From assembly GCA_965224525.1 (NCBI GenBank), contig OZ245050.1, positions 1,798,001-1,862,000 of the forward strand: 64,000 nt of DNA, written 5' to 3'. The translations under genes and the position numbers were made by a program. The DNA comes from Granulosicoccus sp036478565. Lineage in GTDB: Bacteria; Pseudomonadota; Gammaproteobacteria; Granulosicoccales; Granulosicoccaceae. Numbering within the stretch: the stretch's first letter is position 1; every line of letters begins with the position of its first letter. The notes beneath the pieces are model-generated. The model had not been told where the DNA came from. It worked only from the letters and a program-made list of their open reading frames with translations, and made no database searches. Below, one piece after another: positions 25,722 through 34,689 of the stretch.

Positions 25722-26639
25722 ATGCTGAGCGGCTGCAAGGTCGGACTGCTGTTGTCCGGCCTTGCAGCTCTATTGATACAAGTCGCCAGTAATTCTGCAG
25801 CGATGGCGGCTAAGCCAAAGTCAGACGTGGAGCTGCCGACTGTTGTATCGATCAATCTTTGCGCCGATCAACTGGTGATGCTGCTGGCTGACGATAAGCA
25901 GATTCTGTCTCTGTCACGACTTTCTCACGAACCGGGCGGGTCAATTTTTCATGAAAAAGCTCGCCTGTTCCCGGTTAACTCCGGGGCCGCAGAAGCGGTC
26001 ATTGAGCTCGCTCCTGACTTTGTGCTTGTTGGCCCGTATACATCGCGTTATACGACCGCCATGTTACGTGAGCTGGGTGTACAGGTTGAGGTTCTGCCGA
26101 TTGCCGGCTCAATGGAGGCCATGCTGGAAAACGTGACAACAATTGCTGCGCTGCTGAATAAACATGATGCAGGCGAACGTATTGTTGATGGCATAAAGAG
26201 GCGACTTGCAGACATAAAAAAGCAATCGGGCGATACGCCCAAGCATTCTCTGACTGCATTGGTTTATGACGCAAATGGGTATACAAGTGGTGAAGAGACC
26301 ATTCGAGGGCACTTACTGGAGCTGGCCGGATGGTCCAACGCAGCAAGTACTGCTGGCATAAGCGGCTACGGCACGTTGTCTCTGGAAACACTGATTCGGT
26401 TGTCGCCGGATGCATTGATCCATTCCCCCTACAATAAAAATGGTTACTCTCGTGCGCAATCGCTGACTCAGCACCCGGCCATACGTGCCTCCGGCTTCAA
26501 TCCGCTGGTGATCCCGATTGCAGCAAATAAAACCATATGCGCCGGTCCCTGGTCGATGGATGTTGTTGAACAGTTAATTGCTGAGCTTGAAGAGTTGGCT
26601 ATCGATTCAACGCAAGAAAAACCGATCAATCGACGCTGA
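25722..26639 (+). CDS. Periplasmic binding protein, BtuF/FepB-like (class III)
   Basis: A 305-residue protein with a signal peptide and the PF01497 fold: start of mature domain VVSINLCADQLVMLLA, later PDFVLVGPYTSRYT, a long central helix and the C-terminal ICAGPWSMDVVEQL. This family binds cobalamin, heme or ferric siderophores for ABC importers. No permease or ATPase is adjacent, so it either serves a transporter elsewhere or has another role. The VVSINLCADQ start is often seen in proteins of the cobalamin/iron group encoded alone. Ligand not determinable. Confidence 0.85.
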   Translation: MLSGCKVGLLLSGLAALLIQVASNSAAMAAKPKSDVELPTVVSINLCADQLVMLLADDKQILSLSRLSHEPGGSIFHEKARLFPVNSGAAEAVIELAPDFVLVGPYTSRYTTAMLRELGVQVEVLPIAGSMEAMLENVTTIAALLNKHDAGERIVDGIKRRLADIKKQSGDTPKHSLTALVYDANGYTSGEETIRGHLLELAGWSNAASTAGISGYGTLSLETLIRLSPDALIHSPYNKNGYSRAQSLTQHPAIRASGFNPLVIPIAANKTICAGPWSMDVVEQLIAELEELAIDSTQEKPINRR

Positions 26640-26760
26640 GTTATCAACATATATAGTTCCTACGCCTGACGTCATAGCTCCTCAGTTCAGAGTCGGCTGA
26701 GGATGATGCGTACAATTCGTGTTATAAGCGTCTGTAACGGTGTTGCACTGGAGATGCTGA

Positions 26761-28353
26761 ATGATACCAGAAGAGGTTGTTGATATATCCCGCCTGCAGT
26801 TCGCTGTTGTGGCGTTGTTTCACTTTCTGTTTGTTCCACTCACTATCGGCATGACGTTTTTGCTGGCAATAATGGAATCCGTTTATGTAATGACGGACAA
26901 ACAGGTTTACAAGGATATGGTCAAATTCTGGGGCAAACTGTTCGGCATTAATTTTGCGCTTGGAGTTGCCACTGGGCTGACAATGGAGTTTTCCTTCGGT
27001 ACCAACTGGTCATACTATTCTCACTATGTGGGAGACATATTTGGTGCTCCATTGGCGATCGAAGGTCTGGTAGCATTTTTTCTTGAATCGACATTTGTTG
27101 GTATTTTCTTCTTCGGTTGGGAACGTCTAAGCAAGGTAAAACATTTGCTGGCAACCTGGCTGATGGCGATAGGTACTAACCTGTCCGCCTTATGGATATT
27201 GATTGCCAATGGCTGGATGCAGAATCCTGTCGGTGCCGAGTTCAACGTGCAAACCATGCGTATGGAAATGACCAGTTTCACTGAAATCCTGTTCAATCCG
27301 GTGGCACAGGTAAAATTTATTCATACAGTTGCCGGTGGCTATGTGGCAGGATCAATGTTTGTATTGAGCATTAGTGCCTGGTATTTGCTCAAAGGGCGCG
27401 ACATCGGTTTTGCCAAACGCTCATTTGCGGTCGCCGCTGGATTTGGTACTGCGGGAATATTTTCGGTCATTCTGCTGGGTGACGAAAGTGGTTATGAGGC
27501 CGGAGAGCTGCAGAAATACAAACTTGCTGCGATTGAGGCAGAATGGGAAACTGAACCGGCACCTGCAGCATTTACCCTGTTTGCAATTCCCGATCAAGAG
27601 GCGCAGAAAAATCATGCTGCCATCAAAATACCCTATGCTTTGGGAATTATAGCAACCCGCTCTATTACTGAGGAAGTAAGAGGTTTAAAGGATGTCATCA
27701 AGGACAATGAAAAACGAATTCGATCAGGTATGTTGGCATATGAAAAATTTGAGAAAATCCGAAAAAAAACAGCATCGGCAGAAGACAGCGAAGAGTTTGA
27801 ACTGTTAAAACAAGACCTGGGCTATGGATTGTTGCTAAAGCAATACGTACCAAATGTGGTGGATGCAACCGAAGAGCAAATCAAATTTGCAGCCAAAAAC
27901 AGTATCCCGAAAGTTGCACCATTATTCTTTGCTTTTCGCACTATGGTTGGAGCAGGAGTAGTAATGTTGTTTGTTTTTCTGGCAGCTTTCTACTTTACCG
28001 CTAATCGCACTGTATTCAAAAAACGCTGGTTGCTATGGCTGTGTTTTTTCAGCCTTCCATTGCCGTGGGTGGCAATTGAAGCTGGTTGGTTTGTCGCAGA
28101 ATTTGGTAGGCAACCTTGGGCGGTAGGTGAGATTCTACCAACTGCTTTGGCTGTATCAACGTTGGAGTACCGTGATGTTTACAATAGTTTAATAGCATTT
28201 ATTGTCTTTTACAGTTTATTGCTGGTAGTAGAAGTGTTTCTGATGTGGAAGTTTGCCCGCCTCGGTCCGAGCTCTCTGCACACAGGGCGCTACCATTTTG
28301 AAAAGACTGATCATGGTAGAACTGGCAGTGTGTTGGCCAATTCATACCAGTAG
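26761..28353 (+). CDS. cydA: Cytochrome bd ubiquinol oxidase subunit I
   Basis: A 530-residue inner-membrane subunit carrying hemes b558, b595 and d. Ligands visible are H21 (heme d), H188 in KFIHTVAGGY (b558), and E101 and E109 near the di-heme site. The Q-loop is the long E. coli type, with GDESGYEAGELQKYKLAAIE followed by EAEWETEPAPAAFTLF. This oxidase has very high oxygen affinity and reduces O2 to water without proton pumping. GGAGATG precedes the ATG. It is the first gene of cydABX, with cydDC just downstream. Confidence 0.97.
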   Translation: MIPEEVVDISRLQFAVVALFHFLFVPLTIGMTFLLAIMESVYVMTDKQVYKDMVKFWGKLFGINFALGVATGLTMEFSFGTNWSYYSHYVGDIFGAPLAIEGLVAFFLESTFVGIFFFGWERLSKVKHLLATWLMAIGTNLSALWILIANGWMQNPVGAEFNVQTMRMEMTSFTEILFNPVAQVKFIHTVAGGYVAGSMFVLSISAWYLLKGRDIGFAKRSFAVAAGFGTAGIFSVILLGDESGYEAGELQKYKLAAIEAEWETEPAPAAFTLFAIPDQEAQKNHAAIKIPYALGIIATRSITEEVRGLKDVIKDNEKRIRSGMLAYEKFEKIRKKTASAEDSEEFELLKQDLGYGLLLKQYVPNVVDATEEQIKFAAKNSIPKVAPLFFAFRTMVGAGVVMLFVFLAAFYFTANRTVFKKRWLLWLCFFSLPLPWVAIEAGWFVAEFGRQPWAVGEILPTALAVSTLEYRDVYNSLIAFIVFYSLLLVVEVFLMWKFARLGPSSLHTGRYHFEKTDHGRTGSVLANSYQ

Positions 28354-28383
28354 TTGAATTCAGCAACTCATCAGGAGATTAAT

Positions 28384-29529
28384 GTGGAATTTCTCAGTTA
28401 CGAATTCTTGAAATTTATCTGGTGGGTGTTGATTGGTGTTTTGTGGATTGGATTTGCAATAACCGAAGGTTTTGATATGGGTGTCGCGATGATACTACCG
28501 TTCGTCGGTAAAACTGATGAAGAGCGCCGCGTGGCTATAAATGCAATTGCGCCACATTGGGATGGTAATCAGGTGTGGTTGATATTGGCAGCAGGTGCGT
28601 TGTTTGCCGCATGGCCGACTTTATATGCGACCGCATTTTCCGGTATGTACCTGGCATTGCTTATCGTACTTTTCAGTCTGTTTTTACGGCCGGTTGGTTT
28701 TGACTATCGATCCAAATTGCCGAGTCAGGCTTGGCGGGACTTCTGGGACTGGGCCCTGTTTATTCCCGGTGTGATACCTCCACTAATATTTGGCGTGGCT
28801 ATGGGGAATCTGTTTCTGGGCTTGGACTTTCAGTATGACGACTACATGCGCTCGTATTTCAGCTCAGGTTTTATCAAGCTATTGCACCCATTTGCCGTGC
28901 TGGCTGGCTTACTGGCTGTTGTCATGTTCATGATGCAGGGCTCAAGCTACCTGATGATGCGCTCTGAAGGAGCGGTACACCAAAGAGCGCATCGATTTTT
29001 AAAACTGTCATCGATTGCTGTTGTTGTCTTGTTTGCTATTGAGGGTATCTGGCTTTGGCTTGGTATTGAAGGCTATTCTGTAAGCGGCAACCTGGATCCG
29101 GCCGCTGTCAGTAATCCGACCAATAAAACTGTGCTGGTAGGAGAGGTTAGCTGGCTTCATAATTATACTATTTATCCGCTTTCTCTAATCGCTCCTGTGA
29201 TGGGTTTCGCGGGTGCCCTAGGTGCCAATTTCATGAGTAAGGTGGGTAAATCAGCATGGGCGTTTTTGAGTTCTTGCTTTAGTTTGACTGGAATAATTTT
29301 AACTGCCGGTTTTTCACTTTTTCCATTTATTCTTCCGTCTCGACTTAATCCTGATCACAGTCTGACGCTATGGGATTCAACCTCAAGTGAGTTGACCCTG
29401 CACATTATGTTTTGGGTGGCCATGCTTTTTGTGCCAATAATCTTATCGTATACCGCCTGGTGCTATAAGGTTATGTGGGGCAAGCATACGGTTGAAAGTA
29501 TTCGCGAGAACAGTCATTCACTTTACTGA
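28384..29529 (+). CDS. cydB: Cytochrome bd ubiquinol oxidase subunit II
   Basis: A 381-residue partner of CydA with about nine membrane helices. The family motifs ITEGFDMGVAMILPFVG, APHWDGNQVWLI and RPVGFDYRSK are present. I start it at the GTG at 28384, which has AGGAG seven bases upstream and gives VEFLSYEFLKFIWW, close to the E. coli N-terminus; the frame is open from a TTG at 28354 right after the cydA stop, with no ribosome site. It has no heme of its own but stabilises subunit I. Confidence 0.96.
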   Translation: MEFLSYEFLKFIWWVLIGVLWIGFAITEGFDMGVAMILPFVGKTDEERRVAINAIAPHWDGNQVWLILAAGALFAAWPTLYATAFSGMYLALLIVLFSLFLRPVGFDYRSKLPSQAWRDFWDWALFIPGVIPPLIFGVAMGNLFLGLDFQYDDYMRSYFSSGFIKLLHPFAVLAGLLAVVMFMMQGSSYLMMRSEGAVHQRAHRFLKLSSIAVVVLFAIEGIWLWLGIEGYSVSGNLDPAAVSNPTNKTVLVGEVSWLHNYTIYPLSLIAPVMGFAGALGANFMSKVGKSAWAFLSSCFSLTGIILTAGFSLFPFILPSRLNPDHSLTLWDSTSSELTLHIMFWVAMLFVPIILSYTAWCYKVMWGKHTVESIRENSHSLY

Positions 29530-29547
29530 CATAAAGAGGCTTTAATA

Positions 29548-29649
29548 ATGTGGTATTTTACCTGGTTGTTGGGTGTGTTACTTGCCAGTGCCTTTGGTAT
29601 TATCAATGTTCTGTGGCTTGAGCTTAACGGCCTGGATGACGATGAATAG
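29548..29649 (+). CDS. cydX: Cytochrome bd accessory subunit CydX
   Basis: A 33-residue single-helix protein starting MWYFTWLLGVLLASAFGIIN and ending in an acidic DDDE tail. The W-Y-F-x-W-x-L-G start followed by a helix with L-W-L-E-L is diagnostic of CydX. AAAGAGG lies upstream of the ATG. It starts 18 bp after the cydB stop, as in other gammaproteobacteria. CydX binds CydA and stabilises the heme site, and its loss impairs oxidase activity in E. coli. It is easily missed because of its size. Confidence 0.95.
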   Translation: MWYFTWLLGVLLASAFGIINVLWLELNGLDDDE

Positions 29650-29728
29650 TGGCGTCGAGTACGCCCGAAACTAAGTAGCTTTACTCGCTATTACGAATTA
29701 TTCATCGCGGCCTCGGCCCATAATATAT

Positions 29729-31483
29729 ATGGCAACATCTGAGTTTCTGCAATCACTGAAAAAGCGGACAGGTAAATACTTCTATTTGTCGGTTGTGCTT
29801 GGCCTGTTTTCGGGAATATTTATTGTTTTCCAAGCTTGGTTACTGGCGTTGGTTGTTAACAGTATCCTATTCAAGGAAGCTCGGTTTGCCGACGTAGCAA
29901 TGTGGATGACGGTACTGCCAGTTATCTTTGTTGTACGCGCAGCTCTGACTTGGGCATCCGAAATCAGTGCGTTTGAAGCCGCTGCATTGGTCAAGCAGCA
30001 TTTACGAATTGAGTTGCAGAAACACCTCTTTGCCACTGGCCCTGTCGAGCTTGGTGGTGAACACAGTGGCAAAGTAGCCAGCGTGTTGGTGGATGGTGTT
30101 GAAGCTATGGAAAACTACTTCGCACGCTACTTACCCGCGATGACACTGCTTGTACTGGTGCCATCTGCGATTCTGGTTGTTGTTTTTCCAATTGACTGGA
30201 TCTCTGGAATTGTACTGTTGATTACCGCACCATTGATTCCCTTTTTTATGGTATTAATCGGTAAAGGAACCGAGCGATTGAACAGCAGACAATGGCGTAA
30301 GCTTGCTCGAATGAACGCTTATTTTCTGGATATGATACAGGGCATGGGTACCCTGAAGCTGTTCAATGCCAGTAGGACTGAAGCGCTTTCAATCGCAACA
30401 ATATCAGAAGGTTATCGTAAGGCGACCATGTCTGTGCTACGCGTTGCATTCCTTTCATCTATGGCGCTGGAATTTCTGGCGACAGTGGGGATTGCATTGA
30501 TTGCGGTGTTGATTGGATTTCGACTGTTCTACGGTGAAATGAGTTTCTTCCATGGTTTTTTTGTCTTGCTTCTGGCGCCGGAATTTTATTTGCCGCTGCG
30601 TAATATGGGTACGCACTATCATGCCAGGCTCGAGGCTATGGGGGCAGCTGAGAATATGATTGAAATATTCAATAGGCCAACAATGATCAATGCCCAGCAA
30701 CACTCGACAGACAAGAACCTAGCAGTGTTTGAACAATACCCGGGAATAGATATAGTAGTAACTAACGTCCATTATTCATACATGCATCGAGGTAAGGTAT
30801 TGGATGGCGTTAGTATGCGTATTCCGCAATGCCAGAGGACAGCCTTGGTGGGGTACAGCGGGGCGGGCAAGAGTACGGTGGCCCAACTGTTACTGGGCTT
30901 CATACAGCCAGACCAGGGCAATGTACTGGTTAATGGCGTTGAACTAAAAGATATTGGTATAAAACATTGGCAAAGACGTGTGGCCTGGATATCACAACGA
31001 CCGTATATATTTTACGGCTCAATTCGCGCCAATATTTGTCTGGGCACAGACTACGCTGGTGAGGATGCGTTATACAAGGCTGCTAGTTCAGCTTGTATAC
31101 ACGATTATATCCAGAGCCTACCTGATGGGTACGAGACTGTAATAGGCGAAAAAGGAGCAGGACTGTCTGGCGGGCAAGTTCAACGCATTGCTTTGGCACG
31201 TGCTTTTATAAAGGATGCTCCATTTGTCATTTTGGATGAGGCAACAGCCAGCCTGGATAAAAATACTGAACTGCTTATTCAGCATAGTATTAACCTATTA
31301 GCGGAGAACAGAACGCTATTGGTAATAGCACATCGACTCACGACGATTGAAAACGCTGACTCCATCATAGTATTGGATGCTGGTGAGGTAGTAGATTCCG
31401 GCACACATCAATCGTTGATACAGAAAAAAGGCTTGTACAGGAAATTGCATAGAACACTAAAACAAGCCGAACAGTTCGCATGA
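29729..31483 (+). CDS. cydD: Thiol reductant ABC exporter subunit CydD
   Basis: A 584-residue half-transporter: six membrane helices (about residues 15-300) and an ATPase domain. Walker A GYSGAGKS is at 375-382, the signature LSGGQVQRIALARAF and Walker B FVILDEATASLD follow. CydDC exports glutathione and cysteine (and may handle heme) and is needed to assemble cytochrome bd; its placement directly after cydABX fits. It overlaps cydC by four bases (ATGA). Confidence 0.95.
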   Translation: MATSEFLQSLKKRTGKYFYLSVVLGLFSGIFIVFQAWLLALVVNSILFKEARFADVAMWMTVLPVIFVVRAALTWASEISAFEAAALVKQHLRIELQKHLFATGPVELGGEHSGKVASVLVDGVEAMENYFARYLPAMTLLVLVPSAILVVVFPIDWISGIVLLITAPLIPFFMVLIGKGTERLNSRQWRKLARMNAYFLDMIQGMGTLKLFNASRTEALSIATISEGYRKATMSVLRVAFLSSMALEFLATVGIALIAVLIGFRLFYGEMSFFHGFFVLLLAPEFYLPLRNMGTHYHARLEAMGAAENMIEIFNRPTMINAQQHSTDKNLAVFEQYPGIDIVVTNVHYSYMHRGKVLDGVSMRIPQCQRTALVGYSGAGKSTVAQLLLGFIQPDQGNVLVNGVELKDIGIKHWQRRVAWISQRPYIFYGSIRANICLGTDYAGEDALYKAASSACIHDYIQSLPDGYETVIGEKGAGLSGGQVQRIALARAFIKDAPFVILDEATASLDKNTELLIQHSINLLAENRTLLVIAHRLTTIENADSIIVLDAGEVVDSGTHQSLIQKKGLYRKLHRTLKQAEQFA

Positions 31484-33156
31484 CCGAGGCATTGAACAGG
31501 CTATCCGGTCTTTCTGTTTTTTTTCGACTGTTATTATTGTATCGACCCTATTGGGGGTGGATGGCGTTGGGCGTCCTGCTGTCTTTGATAACGGTGCTCG
31601 CCAATGTTGCTTTGATGGCTTTGGCGGGTTGGTTTATTTCTATCATGGCGATAGCAGGATTGGCCGGCACAAGTGTGAATTATTTTACTCCTTCAGCTGC
31701 GATTCGAGGTTTAGCCTTAACACGTACAGCAGGACGATACTTCGAACGAGTTGTCAGCCACGAGGCGACTCTTCGCTTACTTTCCGAACTGCGACAGTGG
31801 TTTTACAGTCACCTGGAGCCAATCGCACCCGCTGTTTTGCAAGGCTATCGTAGCGGGGACATTCTGAGCCGTATCAGCGCAGATATTGATACGTTGCAAG
31901 ATTTCTATTTGCGAATTGTTTCTCCAATTATTGTTGCGTTGTTGGCTGGCACTATCTACGGTATATTCCTTTCACGCTACAATATGGGACTGCTGATAGC
32001 TGTTTTGTCTATGTTATTTGTAGCCGGTGTCGTCATTCCAATAACTGTATATCGACTTGCCGGAACTGCTGGCAAACGTCAGGTGCAGACCTCGACCGAG
32101 TTGCGATTGACCGTAGTTGATTCAATCCAGGGGATGGCTGAGCTGCAAATATACGGTTTTGCGGACGAACAGATTAATCAAACCAGGGTACAGAGCGGGA
32201 GACTTCTCAGGGATCAAAAAACGCAGGCGAAGTACACAGGAATTTCTCAAGCTCTTGTTGGTCTCTGCGCAAATTGTTCAATGTGGTTGGTACTGCTTAT
32301 TAGTATACCGTTGCTTGAGAGCCAACAACTACAAGCAGAAGACATTGTTCTGCTCGCTTTGTTCGCGTTGGCCAGCTTTGAATTAGTTGTACCTTTGCCT
32401 GCTGCTTTTCAGTTGCTGCCAAAAACACTGGCTGCTGCACAACGAATATTTGAAATTGCCGATAGCAAAGCGATAATCACGGAGCCGGACCACCCCTTGC
32501 AGGTTCATGACGAATATGCGATCCATTTTGATCATGTATGTTTCAGCTACAATAAACAACCCTCCATCAGAGATTTGAGTTTTAAACTGAAAACAGGTAA
32601 CAGGCTGGCCTTGCGGGGCGCAAGTGGTGTTGGCAAAAGCACGGTTATCAATCTTCTGGTTCGTTTTTGGGGTATGAGTGAATCAGATTCGGGATGTATC
32701 CGGTTTGGCGGATACCCGATACACCAGTATCATAGTGACGATATTCGAAAATGCATCGCTGTATTGCCACAGCAAACGGTATTATTTAACAATACGATAA
32801 AAAATAATTTGTTGCTGGCAAAACCCGATGCTAATGATAATTTATTGGAAGAGGTCTGTAGGGTCGCTTGTATACATGAATTTATTACTACACAGCCTGA
32901 CGGCTATGATACCTGGGTTGGTGAAGCCGGTCTAATGCTTTCAGGTGGACAGGCCAGACGCATCTGCGTAGCACGTGTATTGTTGAAAGATAGCCCGGTA
33001 TTCATACTTGACGAACCCGGTGAAGGTCTTGATGCAGATACAGAGAGAAAACTTCTGGCAGCGGTTTTTTCTTACAAGAAGAACGCGAGCATATTGCTGA
33101 TTACCCATAAAAATGCGGGTCTTGATCTGGTAGATGAAGTAATCAATATGGTTTGA
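31480..33156 (+). CDS. cydC: Thiol reductant ABC exporter subunit CydC
   Basis: A 558-residue half-transporter, partner of CydD. The membrane part includes the CydC-type LAGWFISIMAIAGLAG and TRTAGRYFERVVSHEATLRLL patterns, the latter split at residues 81-101. Walker A is GASGVGKS at 380-387, the signature LSGGQARRICVARVL, and Walker B VFILDEPGEGLD. Note the D-E-P-G-E-G-L-D loop typical of CydC rather than CydD. Its start overlaps the cydD stop. Confidence 0.95.
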   Translation: MTEALNRLSGLSVFFRLLLLYRPYWGWMALGVLLSLITVLANVALMALAGWFISIMAIAGLAGTSVNYFTPSAAIRGLALTRTAGRYFERVVSHEATLRLLSELRQWFYSHLEPIAPAVLQGYRSGDILSRISADIDTLQDFYLRIVSPIIVALLAGTIYGIFLSRYNMGLLIAVLSMLFVAGVVIPITVYRLAGTAGKRQVQTSTELRLTVVDSIQGMAELQIYGFADEQINQTRVQSGRLLRDQKTQAKYTGISQALVGLCANCSMWLVLLISIPLLESQQLQAEDIVLLALFALASFELVVPLPAAFQLLPKTLAAAQRIFEIADSKAIITEPDHPLQVHDEYAIHFDHVCFSYNKQPSIRDLSFKLKTGNRLALRGASGVGKSTVINLLVRFWGMSESDSGCIRFGGYPIHQYHSDDIRKCIAVLPQQTVLFNNTIKNNLLLAKPDANDNLLEEVCRVACIHEFITTQPDGYDTWVGEAGLMLSGGQARRICVARVLLKDSPVFILDEPGEGLDADTERKLLAAVFSYKKNASILLITHKNAGLDLVDEVINMV

Positions 33157-33294
33157 TGAGGTTGTTGACACGGTTTTGATGCCAGTGCAAGCGTCAGTTT
33201 AAAAAATTAATACCTCTCGCTATATTCACCACACTCTACATGCGTAGACTGCTAAGCTACCGCTCTGTTGTCGTCCCAGTTCAGCACGTCTTCC

Positions 33295-34317
33295 ATGAAT
33301 CAAAAACCGATTGCCGTCTGGCTTCTACTCTGCTGCGTGATTGTCTTTGCGATGATCGTGCTGGGCGGTATTACGCGGCTGACGGGCTCCGGCCTTTCGA
33401 TGGTCGAATGGGCACCCATTCTGGGTATATTGCCGCCAGTGGGGGAGGCGCAATGGGGCGAGGTGTTTCTCCTCTATCAGCAGTACCCCGAGTACAAATT
33501 AAAGAATGCTGGTATGTCTTTGTCTGGGTTCAAGTCAATATTCTGGTTTGAATATGCGCACCGGCTATTGGGTCGATCGATCGGCATAATTTTCCTGCTA
33601 CCATTTCTATATTTTCTGTTTAGAAAGAAAATCACCAGAATGTTGGTGCCCAAACTGATCACCTTGTTTGTGCTTGGTGGCTTGCAAGGGCTCATGGGGT
33701 GGTACATGGTTAAAAGCGGGTTGATTGATAATCCGCATGTCAGTCAGTATCGACTAACTGCTCACTTGATGCTGGCTGTCGCGATATACACGTACATGTT
33801 CTGGGTGGCACTTGATCTGCTATACCCGAATGTAAACGACGATGTTCGGCATATCAACCAAACGCTGTCCAGGCTTTCATTAGTGATCGCCTGTATTATT
33901 TTGCTCACCATTACTTCTGGAGGTTTTGTCGCGGGTACTCATGCGGGACTTGTTTACAACACTTTTCCGTTGATGGCCGGTCGGCTGATTCCTACTGGGC
34001 TGACAGAGCTTTCACCTGTCTGGCTCAATATTTTTGAAAATCTCACGGCCATTCAGTTCAATCACAGGGTATTGGCTACATTATTGTCACTGTGCATCCC
34101 GGCTTTCTGGCTGATTGGCAGAAAGACCAATCAGGAGGCGAGGGTCCGCGTGGGGTTTCATTTACTTCTGGCAATTCTCGTACTTCAGGTTACGCTCGGT
34201 ATCTCGACTCTACTACTTAGAGTACCTGTTAACCTTGCAGCTGCTCATCAGGCGAATGCGATTGTGTTGCTCACAATTTCATTGTTTGTTAATCATCAGC
34301 TTCGGGGGAGAGATTAA
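33295..34317 (+). CDS. ctaA: Heme A synthase (COX15/CtaA family)
   Basis: A 340-residue membrane enzyme that converts heme O to heme A, needed for aa3-type cytochrome c oxidases. The four heme/active-site histidine regions are visible: EYAHRLLGR, YRLTAHLMLA, FNHRVLATL and AAAHQANA, plus IVLGGITRLTGSGLSMVEW at the start. I use the ATG at 33295; a TTG at 33268 is in frame. It follows cydDC by about 140 bp. No oxidase structural genes are near. Its stop overlaps the next small ORF (TAATG). Confidence 0.93.
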   Translation: MNQKPIAVWLLLCCVIVFAMIVLGGITRLTGSGLSMVEWAPILGILPPVGEAQWGEVFLLYQQYPEYKLKNAGMSLSGFKSIFWFEYAHRLLGRSIGIIFLLPFLYFLFRKKITRMLVPKLITLFVLGGLQGLMGWYMVKSGLIDNPHVSQYRLTAHLMLAVAIYTYMFWVALDLLYPNVNDDVRHINQTLSRLSLVIACIILLTITSGGFVAGTHAGLVYNTFPLMAGRLIPTGLTELSPVWLNIFENLTAIQFNHRVLATLLSLCIPAFWLIGRKTNQEARVRVGFHLLLAILVLQVTLGISTLLLRVPVNLAAAHQANAIVLLTISLFVNHQLRGRD

Positions 34318-34421
34318 TGACTATCGTGAGCCGTAAGTTTTCTGAAATGATCAAAGTCTTGGCAAAGCCGAAAAAAGATGCTGAAATGATTCAACATGTG
34401 ATTGCCCCTGACAAAGCGTAA
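34317..34421 (+). CDS. Small ORF coupled to ctaA (34 codons)
   Basis: The ctaA stop TAA shares its last base with an ATG (TAATG), and GGGGGAG lies just before it, the strongest ribosome site in this stretch. The product (34 residues, start MTIVSRKFSEMIKVLAKPKK) is basic and helical with no membrane segment. I do not recognise it. The overlap and ribosome site make it a credible small gene; conservation next to ctaA would decide. Confidence 0.45.
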   Translation: MTIVSRKFSEMIKVLAKPKKDAEMIQHVIAPDKA

Positions 34422-34689
34422 TTGAATTGATAGAAGAATTCATGAACGGATGATTTCAGGTCCGAACTTCAGCAGCTGAAGATAAAATTTGTGGAAAAAC
34501 ACGTAGAATGATGAATATTGATTTATTATGGTTGACGACATTGGAATAGATGTTGTTTTGGCTGATATGGATATGACGATTTGCCCTTCCAAGCGCAGGG
34601 AATATCCATGCGGTGTGAGTATTATTAGTTGAAAACAGGCTGCGGAAGAAATCAATATCTGATAATTCAATCAGTTTGCGATTTTTACT

